Assembly: GCA_011050085.1 (NCBI GenBank) | Contig: DRGL01000017.1 | Span: 1-54,206, forward strand | Direction of reading: 5' to 3' | DNA length: 54,206 bases | Origin: Pricia antarctica | GTDB lineage: Bacteria; Bacteroidota; Bacteroidia; Flavobacteriales; Flavobacteriaceae | Part shown: positions 25,326-32,542 of the stretch, in pieces | Layout of the letters: the number at the start of each line of letters is the position of its first letter | How positions within the stretch are numbered: position 1 is the stretch's first letter | Program-made: the position numbers and the translations under genes | The notes under the pieces: model-generated | What the model saw: only the letters and a program-made list of their open reading frames with translations | Database searches by the model: none | What the model was told of the DNA's origin: nothing

Positions 25326-25875
25326 CGACGGGCTCGTGAGGGATATCTTCGACCTGTAGATTGTTCATATCGATCGGACCTTTTGACAATGCTTTTACAA
25401 CGGCAGCTTCGAACCTTTTGGATACTTTAATCTGATAATTCTGGGATTTTATCTTTTCAGGGTCAAAACTGAATTCCTCCGCTCCGAAATCGAGAAGTTT
25501 ATCGATTTGTTCCTCCGCCTTGAGCACCAGTTCCCATTCCTTCGCTTTGGTGAGCTTCTTGATCAACCTTCTTTTACGTTCGATCTGAATGAAACGCCAG
25601 GCGTCCTTATTGAATTTTTTGACGCTCCCAAAAAGCATTTCGGCCATGGCGATGATGCGATAGGCGGTTCCCTGCGAAATTTCATAGAGCTTCATCAGTT
25701 TCTTTACCGTTTTGGTGATGCTATGGTCATTGATGAGCATTGTAAAGGCGGCCTCGCACCGCTTCTTCTGCAATTCCTCATTTTCGGATAGCGTTATGGC
25801 ACGTTCATCGAAATAGGAGGCCATGATATTCTCCAGGGTGCTATCCTTCCGGATTTGGCGCATCATGTCGCTCAT
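25312..25875 (-). CDS. Putative terminase small subunit (187 aa)
   Basis: Helical and basic, with a helix-turn-helix-like stretch at about residues 45-80 (SITKTVKKLMKLYEISQGTA). A charged coiled coil follows (ERKRRLIKKLTKAKEWELVL), then a C-terminal tail. Directly upstream of and overlapping the large subunit gene, it has the expected size and architecture of a DNA-recognition small subunit. The assignment rests on position and HTH-like sequence, not on a recognised family. Confidence 0.7.
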   Translation of the reverse strand: MSDMMRQIRKDSTLENIMASYFDERAITLSENEELQKKRCEAAFTMLINDHSITKTVKKLMKLYEISQGTAYRIIAMAEMLFGSVKKFNKDAWRFIQIERKRRLIKKLTKAKEWELVLKAEEQIDKLLDFGAEEFSFDPEKIKSQNYQIKVSKRFEAAVVKALSKGPIDMNNLQVEDIPHEPVDGER

Positions 25876-26624
25876 ATCAACTTCTTGATTTTTTCCAAAT
25901 TGACCTTATGTTGGTGCAGGGTGTTCTCGCTCTTACGTATCGATGATTCTATGAGCAGCCGGTCGTGTTTGTTTGTTTCGGTTTCCAAATCGGAGTAACG
26001 TTGATCGACCCGTTTCGATATCTTGGTGATGTTCGCCTCCAAGTTTCGCTTTTTACGCCATAGCGATTTGGGATCCAGTTTGCTGAAATCATCCTCCGGA
26101 ACAGTGAGAAGGGTTCGATGTTTCTTCCAATGGTGGAGCTCCTCCCAAATGGTATCGCGCTCCTCATCGAGCTGAAAAATATTGATCATAATCGGAAGAG
26201 CTTTATCCGATGCATTGTCGGGAAGGTCGTTTAGAGCGAACTTCAGCTCAATCATATCATAGAAAATCTTCTGTGCCCTCAAAAAACGGGGCCGTAATTC
26301 AGCGGGAAGGTCGCCCAGGCGTATTCCTGTAAATTCCTGCTTTTGGCTTTCGGTGGCCAATTGCGTACGGACGTGCTCTGTGTTGATTTCCTTTTGATCG
26401 GGATGGGCTTCTTTCACGACGATTACCGGTTCGGATTTCTTTACCGGCTTCGGCATCGAACCGTATTTTCGCAGTTCGGAAACCAATGTGCTCATGTTCC
26501 GATTGTTCTTGCCCCGGTTCAGGTTCTTAAGTATACGGGTCTTCTTTACCGGCAATGAGGCATATATGGCCACACCCTGATAATAATCCTTAGAACCGCT
26601 GAACCACGCTTTGATAGCATCCAT
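25872..26624 (-). CDS. Helical phage protein heading the terminase unit (250 aa)
   Basis: The frame opens at 26648, but ATG 26624 (MDAIKAWFSGSKDYYQGVAI) is preferred: it gives 30 nt to the late element and a plausible N-terminus. The N-terminus is similar in style to a short tagged or leader helix. The remainder is charged, with long coiled coil at about 180-250 (NLEANITKISKRVDQRYSDL). It overlaps the small terminase by ATGA. No family recognised; possibly a packaging accessory or scaffold-like protein. Confidence 0.6.
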   Translation of the reverse strand: MDAIKAWFSGSKDYYQGVAIYASLPVKKTRILKNLNRGKNNRNMSTLVSELRKYGSMPKPVKKSEPVIVVKEAHPDQKEINTEHVRTQLATESQKQEFTGIRLGDLPAELRPRFLRAQKIFYDMIELKFALNDLPDNASDKALPIMINIFQLDEERDTIWEELHHWKKHRTLLTVPEDDFSKLDPKSLWRKKRNLEANITKISKRVDQRYSDLETETNKHDRLLIESSIRKSENTLHQHKVNLEKIKKLI

Positions 26625-26654
26625 GAAACAAAGGTGAACCAATGGCAACAGTCA

Positions 26655-26664
26655 AAAAAGGACA
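26655..26664 (-). promoter_or_regulatory. Late promoter element, copy 6 (terminase unit)
   Basis: TGTCCTTTTT, extended by one T, on the minus strand. It starts 4 nt after the preceding terminator and 30 nt before ATG 26624. CACCTTTG lies at about 18-19 nt spacing and fits nAnnTTTG. Confidence 0.65.
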
Positions 26665-26668
26665 TCAG

Positions 26669-26694
26669 AAAGCCCCCGGAATGCGGGGGCTTTT
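26669..26694. terminator. Intrinsic terminator after the capsid unit
   Basis: A 10-bp stem (AAAGCCCCCG / CGGGGGCTTT) with a 5-nt loop and A/T tails on both sides. It closes the protease-capsid transcript; the late promoter of the terminase unit follows 4 nt later. Confidence 0.9.
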
Positions 26695-26722
26695 AGAGAA
26701 CACTTGAAATAAAAATAAACAA

Positions 26723-27025
26723 CTACATGAAGGCGGCTAGGCGGGTCTCGGCTAAATTCTTTAATGTTCTTGAGTCGTTAAGCTTCATGAGCATTTCGAT
26801 TTCTTCTGGCGATTTTGCCTTTAGAATAAGATTGCTGATGCGCTTGACGCTCATTTTTTGTTTTTTCAGGAAGGCCAACGTATTCTTTTGGTCCGTAGGC
26901 TCTATCCATGGGAAGGCCGGGTTTTCGTACAGTTCCAGATAACGCTCATCCGATACCTCGTTACGTGTATCGAGATGGCCAAAATTCGGAACGGTATATC
27001 TACCTGGTCTTACCTTGAAAATCAT
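26723..27025 (-). CDS. Unrecognised phage protein after the tail/head structural gene (100 aa)
   Basis: Starts MIFKVRPGRYTVPNFGHLDT. The N-terminal third is extended and has NEVSDERYLELYENPAFPWI; the C-terminal part is basic-acidic helical (RISNLILKAKSPEEIEMLMK). The PGRY...ERYLELYEN...P pattern resembles short proteins that follow major capsid or tail proteins in Bacteroidota phages. One nt separates it from the upstream gene. Last gene of its unit. Function unknown. Confidence 0.65.
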   Translation of the reverse strand: MIFKVRPGRYTVPNFGHLDTRNEVSDERYLELYENPAFPWIEPTDQKNTLAFLKKQKMSVKRISNLILKAKSPEEIEMLMKLNDSRTLKNLAETRLAAFM

Positions 27026-27026
27026 A

Positions 27027-27596
27027 CTATACTGGTGGTGTAAATTCCGTTATGACTCCGGTATAGGTCGGTGCAGGATATGCCTGTACATCGGTGAACT
27101 TGACCGGCGTACCTTGAACGTCTCCCGGCTTGATACCTGAGTTACCACTGGCTTCCGATAGGTAGGCAGGTGAGATCTTACTTCCGATCTGCTTCACTTC
27201 CCCATTGATCTGGGTAACCAAGAAAATCATAGGTACGTTCTGGTACTTTCGGATGAATCCGCTCACCTTGGCTCCGGTGCCAGGCAATGTGCCACCGAAA
27301 CTATTGGAGTTGGTCTTAGAACCTTTTTCGCCCTGGTTGGCAGTCTCTACGACCCCAGTTTCAGGTAAGATGGTAATCTTGAAGAAGCCTTTGTCAGCAG
27401 GGAAGGTATGCGGACCTGCAATGCTCCCTGCCTCTTCTAAAGTGGTAGCAACGTTCAGTGCCAACGGAGCGATAATACTGTCGAAATCCTGGACTTTTGC
27501 GGCGAAGATTTCAACGGGGGATACACCTGCGGGATTCTCTTGGTCCGCACAGAAATCCATGTTTTCGATTACGATAGTATCTATACAATCTGCCAT
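27027..27596 (-). CDS. Probable phage structural protein (189 aa)
   Basis: Starts MADCIDTIVIENMDFCADQE. It is beta-rich, with GFFKITILPETGVVETANQG, NVPMIFLVTQINGEVKQIGS and Gly/Pro turns, and has no signal peptide. The strong beta content, size near 20 kDa and place soon after the major capsid gene fit a tail-tube or capsid-decoration protein. I cannot decide between them from sequence. It is followed after 1 nt by the 100-aa gene. Confidence 0.65.
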   Translation of the reverse strand: MADCIDTIVIENMDFCADQENPAGVSPVEIFAAKVQDFDSIIAPLALNVATTLEEAGSIAGPHTFPADKGFFKITILPETGVVETANQGEKGSKTNSNSFGGTLPGTGAKVSGFIRKYQNVPMIFLVTQINGEVKQIGSKISPAYLSEASGNSGIKPGDVQGTPVKFTDVQAYPAPTYTGVITEFTPPV

Positions 27597-27599
27597 AGC

Positions 27600-28163
27600 T
27601 TAATAAATTTGTTCGATGAAATTACTATTGCCATACACGAGTTCGAGCATGGTCTCTTCGTCCTTGATGATATCGGAAACCTTTCGGCTCCTGCCATCGA
27701 TATTGAGCGATTCAGGGGCGGTCTTGGTAAACCGGAACTTAAGGCCACGGTCGTCTTCAAAAACCTCTCGGCCGTCTTTCCCTTTCTGTTTACCGGCCTC
27801 CTGCTTCGATTTGCTCGAGTTCTTTGCGGTCTCTCGCTTCTTGGCTTCTTTTGCCAACTGCTTACGATGGGCGTTCCTCTTGACTTTTGCCTCTTTTTGG
27901 GCGTTCAAGAAACGTTCGTTCGCGGCATTTACCTCTATATCCCTATCGGAAGAAGGCGTTTCCACTCCGAAATCGGGATTGTCCGCATCCGGATTATCTC
28001 CGGATGCGGATTTTCCCTTCGTGTCAGGGGGTGGTGTATTCGATGTATCGGCAGCTTTTCGGGCTTCCGCGACAGCGCTTCGAAGGTCGTTGTATTCAAG
28101 ACCTTCAACGCTGATGTTCAATTTTTTGGCCTCTTCTAGCAAGGCTTCTTTAGTCTTTGGCAT
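27600..28163 (-). CDS. Charged SAP-like phage protein (187 aa)
   Basis: The N-terminus MPKTKEALLEEAKKLNISVE-GLEYNDLRSAVAEA looks like a SAP/HeH-like helix-extension-helix of about 35 residues, a motif common in phage head-tail connector or packaging proteins. A low-complexity acidic-basic linker (KKRETAKNSSKSKQEAGKQK) follows, then a C-terminal domain with EVFEDDRGLKFRFTKTAPES. The linker is disordered. It sits between the major capsid gene and the structural gene. A connector or DNA-proximal head protein is plausible. Confidence 0.65.
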   Translation of the reverse strand: MPKTKEALLEEAKKLNISVEGLEYNDLRSAVAEARKAADTSNTPPPDTKGKSASGDNPDADNPDFGVETPSSDRDIEVNAANERFLNAQKEAKVKRNAHRKQLAKEAKKRETAKNSSKSKQEAGKQKGKDGREVFEDDRGLKFRFTKTAPESLNIDGRSRKVSDIIKDEETMLELVYGNSNFIEQIY

Positions 28164-28179
28164 GGCCTGTTTTTAAAGA

Positions 28180-29178
28180 TTATGGTACAACTACGCCATC
28201 GAAGCCGTAGTACTTACTGGTCAGGGCTGTATCACCAAGACCGTATTCGGCATCGGTAAAGTTCGCGATGAAGACCATCTCGTTGATCAAGAAATCATAG
28301 CCTTTCCAGAACTCCATAAAGACCTTGATCTTGTAGTCCTGAATTTGAATGGACTTCACGACCGGTGGCGAATCGAACTTATCGATAAGCTTCGCAAGGT
28401 TCCCCTCTGGGGTGGCGACGATCAGGTCGGTCTCCAGACCTGGCAACCATACGATCTCACGTTTGCCCAATCGGGTCTTCATCGTATCGCTCTGAAACTT
28501 GTTCTGGCCGAACTGCTCTTCATACTGTAAGATGTAACGCTCGGCATTGTTCTCGCTCATGAAAATCTTTTTGATCTTCTTCTTCATCTTCGTTGGAAGC
28601 TTGCGTTCGAAAGCGGTCACCTGGTCGACGATGTTCGTATCGGTCAGGGCGGTCATCGGTATTTTGAACGCCGGGTGAGCGGCATCCGCCAATGCGTCCA
28701 GACAGATTTGTGCGAATCCGTTTAGGGAATTGCCGTATTGGCCATCCGCATTGTTGGCATCGTACACACCGTTGATCGATAGGTCCTCAAGGTCGTCGAT
28801 GACCCTTGGCCCCAATTCCTCTTGCATGATGTACTGCGAGATGGGCATCAAGAACATTTGCTTGGTCTCATCGTAGTACTCCGCGAAGTAACTGCCCAAA
28901 ATATCGGAAGGAATGATGGGTAGGTTGACCTTCTGGTGGTAGTTTTTTAGGATTTTGGATTTGATCTCCAATTCGCCCAACTCCTGCCAAACGGCCTTGA
29001 AACCTTGAACTACATGGCCCAATAGGGTATGCGCCGAAGGATAATGGCCCTTCACCTTGGTGATGGTCTTACAATGCTTGTCCAAGGTGATATCCGAATG
29101 GTATATCAGCGCGGGGACTAACTGGGGATTGTGCTTTAGGTGTTGGCCTAATTCTTTGGCTACGTCTTCTATTTCCAT
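28180..29178 (-). CDS. Major capsid protein (332 aa, HK97-like fold expected)
   Basis: Starts MEIEDVAKELGQHLKHNPQL. It is directly downstream of the S49 protease/scaffold gene, has the expected length, and shows typical capsid features: VNLPIIPSDILGSYFAEYYD, FIANFTDAEYGLGDTAL and an extended C-terminus. The run NADGQYGNSLNGFAQICLDA fits capsid P-domain or loop segments in Bacteroidota-phage major capsids. Together with protease, connector and terminase neighbours this is the best capsid candidate, and no other gene in the late region competes for it. Confidence 0.85.
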   Translation of the reverse strand: MEIEDVAKELGQHLKHNPQLVPALIYHSDITLDKHCKTITKVKGHYPSAHTLLGHVVQGFKAVWQELGELEIKSKILKNYHQKVNLPIIPSDILGSYFAEYYDETKQMFLMPISQYIMQEELGPRVIDDLEDLSINGVYDANNADGQYGNSLNGFAQICLDALADAAHPAFKIPMTALTDTNIVDQVTAFERKLPTKMKKKIKKIFMSENNAERYILQYEEQFGQNKFQSDTMKTRLGKREIVWLPGLETDLIVATPEGNLAKLIDKFDSPPVVKSIQIQDYKIKVFMEFWKGYDFLINEMVFIANFTDAEYGLGDTALTSKYYGFDGVVVP

Positions 29179-29184
29179 GGTAAT

Positions 29185-30462
29185 TTATTTGATAGTTTGA
29201 TAAATTGAACAGTCTAGGTCGACGTAATCGGGCATACCGGTCTTGTCGTCTTCCGCTTTTTTGCCGGAAGTATGGGTAGCCCCGGGCTTGGCGCCCAAAG
29301 CGGTAATCTTTGTCTGATAGGCCTCAATGGCACCTGCAACGTCGGTAACGGCCTGGTCCCCGGATAGCTCCAGTTCTTCGTTCGCCTTGTCGACCAAAGC
29401 TTGGTTCGCGATGACTGATGCATCGGCGGCGGTCTTCAAATCGGTCTGTGCCTGTACGGCGGCGGCGGCATCCGATTCGAGGGTCGCAATTCTTGTCTCG
29501 ACGGCCTCGGCCTCGGTTTCCGTTAGCAATACACCGTTGGCAGCTTCGCCCTCGGCAAATGTTTTACCGATTACGGTCTCTATCTTTGGATAATTCTTAC
29601 TCATCTGAGTTGATTTTGGATTTTGTTTTTCGGATAGTTCAAAGACTCTCTGTATAGCGGTATCCAATGTTCCCAGCGCATCTACCAGTCCCATTTCCAA
29701 GGCTTTTTCTCCGGAATAGGTAGCACCTTTGAACACTTCGCTATTGATATTCGGCCGAGCGGCCTGCATATCTGAAATAAAATTATCGACCAATGGGTCG
29801 AGCTCTTCTTTTATATATGAACCATAAAATTCTTCGCCCTTCATGGCGTCACGGTACGATTTGTTCTTCTCGGTACTTTTGGTGGCATACATCGTATGGA
29901 CCTTCACGCCCTGCTTTTCGTAAAAACCGTCAAGGTCGAACAGCTGCGAATAGGCCCCGATGCTTCCGATGGCCTCCGCACGTTTGTTGGCGATGATTTC
30001 GGATGAAGCGCTACCGATGTAATATGCAGCCGAACACATCAGTCCGTCCGTATAGGCGACGACCGGTTTAGGGTAGTCCATTAGGTAATCGTAAAATTCA
30101 GGGGTTCCGTAGGCCTGGCCTCCTCCGCTATCGATATCGAGTACGACACCTGCGATAGAATCATCACCCTTAAGGCGGTCAAGCTGACGCATCATGCTCT
30201 TGGTACCCTGAGGCCCACAAAATTGGTCATGCTTGACTATGGGGTTTTTAATGTTCAAAACGGCTACCCTGGTATCCGTAGAACCGGGGGAAGCTTGAAC
30301 ATCGGCAAGTCGTACTAAAGAAGGTTTCTTTTTGACATCATCTTTCTCACCGAGCGTATTACCGGTCAGAATTCCCATGACCAAAGGCATGTGGCCTTGG
30401 GCATAATTCTGCTCAATGTACCACGGGCGATTGAATAAGCTATGAAGATTTGATACTGACAT
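29185..30462 (-). CDS. S49-family prohead protease fused to scaffold (425 aa)
   Basis: Residues about 60-260 form a SppA/ClpP-type S49 protease. The catalytic Ser is in LMCSAAYYIGS (S144), with the Lys about 51 residues later (TKSTEKNKS, K195), as in SppA. The oxyanion region is VVLDIDSGGGQAYG. Residues about 285-425 are Ala/Glu/Thr-rich helix (AVETRIATLESDAAAAVQAQ), the composition of a scaffold. An in-frame ATG at 29604 (MSKNYPKIETVIGKTF, residue 287) marks the start of that part and could give a separate scaffold as in lambda C/Nu3. It matures the capsid. It starts 51 nt after late element 7. Confidence 0.93.
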   Translation of the reverse strand: MSVSNLHSLFNRPWYIEQNYAQGHMPLVMGILTGNTLGEKDDVKKKPSLVRLADVQASPGSTDTRVAVLNIKNPIVKHDQFCGPQGTKSMMRQLDRLKGDDSIAGVVLDIDSGGGQAYGTPEFYDYLMDYPKPVVAYTDGLMCSAAYYIGSASSEIIANKRAEAIGSIGAYSQLFDLDGFYEKQGVKVHTMYATKSTEKNKSYRDAMKGEEFYGSYIKEELDPLVDNFISDMQAARPNINSEVFKGATYSGEKALEMGLVDALGTLDTAIQRVFELSEKQNPKSTQMSKNYPKIETVIGKTFAEGEAANGVLLTETEAEAVETRIATLESDAAAAVQAQTDLKTAADASVIANQALVDKANEELELSGDQAVTDVAGAIEAYQTKITALGAKPGATHTSGKKAEDDKTGMPDYVDLDCSIYQTIK

Positions 30463-30513
30463 GTGAACCTAAGTGATTATCATGCCACAATACTATACAT
30501 ATAATGAACCCGC

Positions 30514-30523
30514 AAAAAGGACA
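30514..30523 (-). promoter_or_regulatory. Late promoter element, copy 7 (protease-capsid unit)
   Basis: TGTCCTTTTT on the minus strand. It begins 1 nt after the stop of the upstream gene and 51 nt before the protease ATG. TAGTATTG lies at 18 nt spacing. Confidence 0.6.
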
Positions 30524-30524
30524 C

Positions 30525-31061
30525 TTAAAGCTGGTCGGCCAGTTCGAAGGCAAGGCCACGCTCGTATATATCCAGTTCCACGCTCTCGTACAGCTGTGCC
30601 GAACCGTAGGTATTTCCGGAAATCGATATGCTATAGCCTTTGATATCGGTCGGCAGCGGGCTATTGAGCTCATCGTACGTGAAGAGCAGGGGCTGTATGT
30701 TGAACCCATAGAGGTGCGTACTCCCGCGTTTACTGAGCAGTACCACGACTTCTTCATTGTTGAAATCGTCGAGCAGGTTTTTCAGGTTGGCGTCCTGCGG
30801 GGTCAAGGTGAAACCGATATCGTTCGACCATAACCTGCCCTGGGCGGATATCTGGCTGCGGTGCGATACCCTAACATTATTGTATAGTAGTTCCGCGGTG
30901 AAGGCCTTCGATTCGTCCGGAAGGGCCGATATAATGCCCTCGATTTTGTTAGATGGGCTCAAATGGCTGAAGTAAGGCAGTTGGGAGGCGGCTATTACAG
31001 CTATCCTGTAGAAGGTATCGATATGGTGTTCGTGGCCAATGTTGCAAAGGTTCTGTATCAT
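30525..31061 (-). CDS. Unrecognised protein upstream of capsid protease (178 aa)
   Basis: Starts MIQNLCNIGHEHHIDTFYRI. It is a soluble mixed protein with LPYFSHLSPSNKIEGIISAL and a beta-rich C-terminus (FTYDELNSPLPTDIKGYSIS ... LDIYERGLAFELADQL). The same frame stays open for about 29 codons upstream (to a TAG near 31148) but has no ATG, GTG or TTG. The ATG is therefore taken, although the upstream extension looks protein-like (PPIFWYINKF). No family recognised. Confidence 0.6.
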   Translation of the reverse strand: MIQNLCNIGHEHHIDTFYRIAVIAASQLPYFSHLSPSNKIEGIISALPDESKAFTAELLYNNVRVSHRSQISAQGRLWSNDIGFTLTPQDANLKNLLDDFNNEEVVVLLSKRGSTHLYGFNIQPLLFTYDELNSPLPTDIKGYSISISGNTYGSAQLYESVELDIYERGLAFELADQL

Positions 31062-31165
31062 GTTAGGGGTATATTTATGGGGTACGCTGCGATAAAATTT
31101 GTTTATGTACCAAAAAATCGGCGGTACGCCCGTTGTGGTGGTGGCGCTCTAGATCATTTTTATTA

Positions 31166-31624
31166 TTATCCCACCTTCGTGGCGTAGGGCAGTTCTTTTT
31201 TTGAATAATTGCGCCCGAACTGCTTCAAAAGTGTCTCCTGTTTAATGTCATCTTCGGTGATGCCCAGCTTCTTCAAAAAGTCCCGCATGCTCGTTCGGTA
31301 CTTGATGCCGTATATGTTCCGGTTCAGTATCATGAACTGGTAGAGCTCTTCCCTGAAGAGCCAGTCGACATCAACATTAAATTGGTAAATTTTTTCTTTG
31401 GAATAAATGACCTTGAAACGGTTGTGGTAATAGCTGGTCAGAATGATCTCGTAAAAGTGGTCCGTTACGAAAGCGGATGCCTTGCTATGGACGGGGTCGG
31501 AAATTACCGCCCTGATGATCGGTGCGATGGATGCATTGTTGGTATACGTGAAATCCGGCCCGTACCGGAATCGAAGATATTTAAGAACATGGGGCTGAAC
31601 GGGAAATTGAAGCGAGCATTTCAT
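31166..31624 (-). CDS. First gene of the late region, unrecognised (152 aa)
   Basis: Starts MKCSLQFPVQPHVLKYLRFR. It is helical with aromatic residues (YEIILTSYYHNRFKVIYSKE), and has FRTSMRDFLK-like and KLGITEDDIKQETLLKQFGR C-terminal helices. The architecture looks DNA-binding or adaptor-like, but I cannot name a family. It lies immediately downstream of a good host-type promoter (31638-31670) next to the origin region, so it may be transcribed earlier than the late units. It could be a regulator or replication accessory. Confidence 0.7.
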   Translation of the reverse strand: MKCSLQFPVQPHVLKYLRFRYGPDFTYTNNASIAPIIRAVISDPVHSKASAFVTDHFYEIILTSYYHNRFKVIYSKEKIYQFNVDVDWLFREELYQFMILNRNIYGIKYRTSMRDFLKKLGITEDDIKQETLLKQFGRNYSKKELPYATKVG

Positions 31625-31637
31625 TGGTGTTTGTTTT

Positions 31638-31670
31638 CAAATTTAAGGTAAAAACACTTTATAAAGCAAA
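31638..31670 (-). promoter_or_regulatory. Host-type promoter reading left from the origin
   Basis: On the minus strand TTTG (31667-31670), 21 nt of spacer, then TAAATTTG (31638-31645). Both match the Bacteroidota -33/-7 consensus. The predicted transcript starts about 7 nt before ATG 31624. It is the best conventional promoter in the prophage and differs from the late-element promoters. Confidence 0.7.
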
Positions 31671-31691
31671 AAAATAAAGTTTTTAAGCCCC

Positions 31692-32090
31692 GTTGGAACC
31701 AACGGGTAATTTTGCGGATTCTGATTCCAACATTCCAACAAAGAGGTTAAGTATTTGATTATTAGTTATATAGATAATATTGGACTGTTGGAACGTGTTG
31801 GAATCGCCCCTGAATTTGTTGGAATCGGTTTTACCCGTTCCAACAGGTTCCAACACTTTTAAAGAAAAAACAGAATGAAAATAAGAATGTAACTATTTAA
31901 TATATAGATAGTTATATAATATATAAAGTAGTTTGTTGGAATGTTGGAATCGTTGAACCCAAAACACGACCACTTTTCATCCTAAAAGTTTTTTTAAAAT
32001 AGGGGCGCGGGGATTTTTCAGTTTGAAACTGAGATTTTTGGAGTAATAACTAATTCTTTAGTTGATATAATCGGGCATATATATTCCAAC
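31692..32090. other. Putative phage replication origin with iterons
   Basis: This gene-free stretch holds 11 exact copies of GTTGGAA or its complement. Direct orientation: 31692, 31787, 31797, 31818, 31935, 31943. Complement: 31725, 31733, 31838, 31848, 32084. Several are paired at 8- or 10-nt spacing. They surround a very AT-rich segment (about 31861-31930) with TTAATATATAG and TTATATAATATATAAAG, a likely unwinding element. An initiator (perhaps an early phage protein) would bind the heptamers. A palindrome CCCGTTGGAACCAACGGG is at 31689. Confidence 0.75.
31997..32007. repeat. AAATAGGGGCG repeat (4 copies in the prophage)
   Basis: AAATAGGGGCG recurs at 22069, 31997, 36530 and 40837, always on the plus strand. 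The copies at 31997 and 40837 share a 15-mer, AAAATAGGGGCGCGG. Two copies are intergenic (22069, 31997) and two lie in genes. Possible role: recognition site for packaging, recombination or replication; unproven. Confidence 0.5.
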
Positions 32091-32228
32091 GGTACATCGT
32101 AGGCCCTGAGAATGCCGTATTTGAAAATTTAATGGGGGAGCGGGGGAATATGAAGATTATAGGGAGGTCGAAATTGGTCGCCTGTGGCACCAAATTCTCC
32201 AAGAACAATGCAGTTGCCTATCGGCAAC

Positions 32229-32256
32229 AAAAAAACCCTGGCGTGGGGCCAGGGCT
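32229..32256 (-). terminator. Terminator at the end of the early region
   Basis: An inverted repeat CCCTGG/CCAGGG with an 8-10 nt loop (GCCCCACGC on the minus strand). It is followed on the minus strand by a run of T (the plus strand has AAAAAAA). It closes the early leftward transcript before the origin region. Confidence 0.8.
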
Positions 32257-32278
32257 TGAAATCTCTTTTAGATATCGA

Positions 32279-32506
32279 TTAGAGAATTTTTACTGTTTGG
32301 TATGCCAGTAATGCCAGGTTCAGAATTCCTATCACAATATTTACCCACATACCTACAACATTGTTATTTTCAAGCCTTCGCTTTCTTGATTCAGCTTTTT
32401 GAAGGGTTTGCATTCTTTTGTTATAGGAATTGCCCATCTGTTCTAAGATGGACTTGTTAGTCGTAGGATCGTGTATGAACCGTGGATCATCGGGATTAAT
32501 TTCCAT
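32279..32506 (-). CDS. Small C-terminally anchored membrane protein (75 aa)
   Basis: MEINPDDPRFIHDPTTNKSI leads a soluble coiled-coil stretch (NKRMQTLQKAESRKRRLENN), then one transmembrane helix (VVGMWVNIVIGILNLALLAY). Tail-anchored topology. It lies between the surface-lipoprotein gene and the early terminator. No family recognised. A membrane exclusion or receptor-masking role is possible for this pair of membrane genes but not shown. Confidence 0.6.
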   Translation of the reverse strand: MEINPDDPRFIHDPTTNKSILEQMGNSYNKRMQTLQKAESRKRRLENNNVVGMWVNIVIGILNLALLAYQTVKIL

Positions 32507-32542
32507 GATATAATATTCTCAAATCGAATTAGGTCTAGCACA

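Noticed and set aside
31062-31150. Upstream extension of the 178-aa gene
   Set aside because: Open and protein-like, but lacking any ATG, GTG or TTG start. Kept only as a remark in that gene's entry.
31689-31706. CCCGTTGGAACCAACGGG palindrome as a terminator
   Set aside because: Two-base loop and no T run. It more likely belongs to the iteron cluster.
31692-32090. CRISPR array
   Set aside because: Short heptamers with irregular spacing and both orientations, no 25-40-nt repeats and no cas genes.
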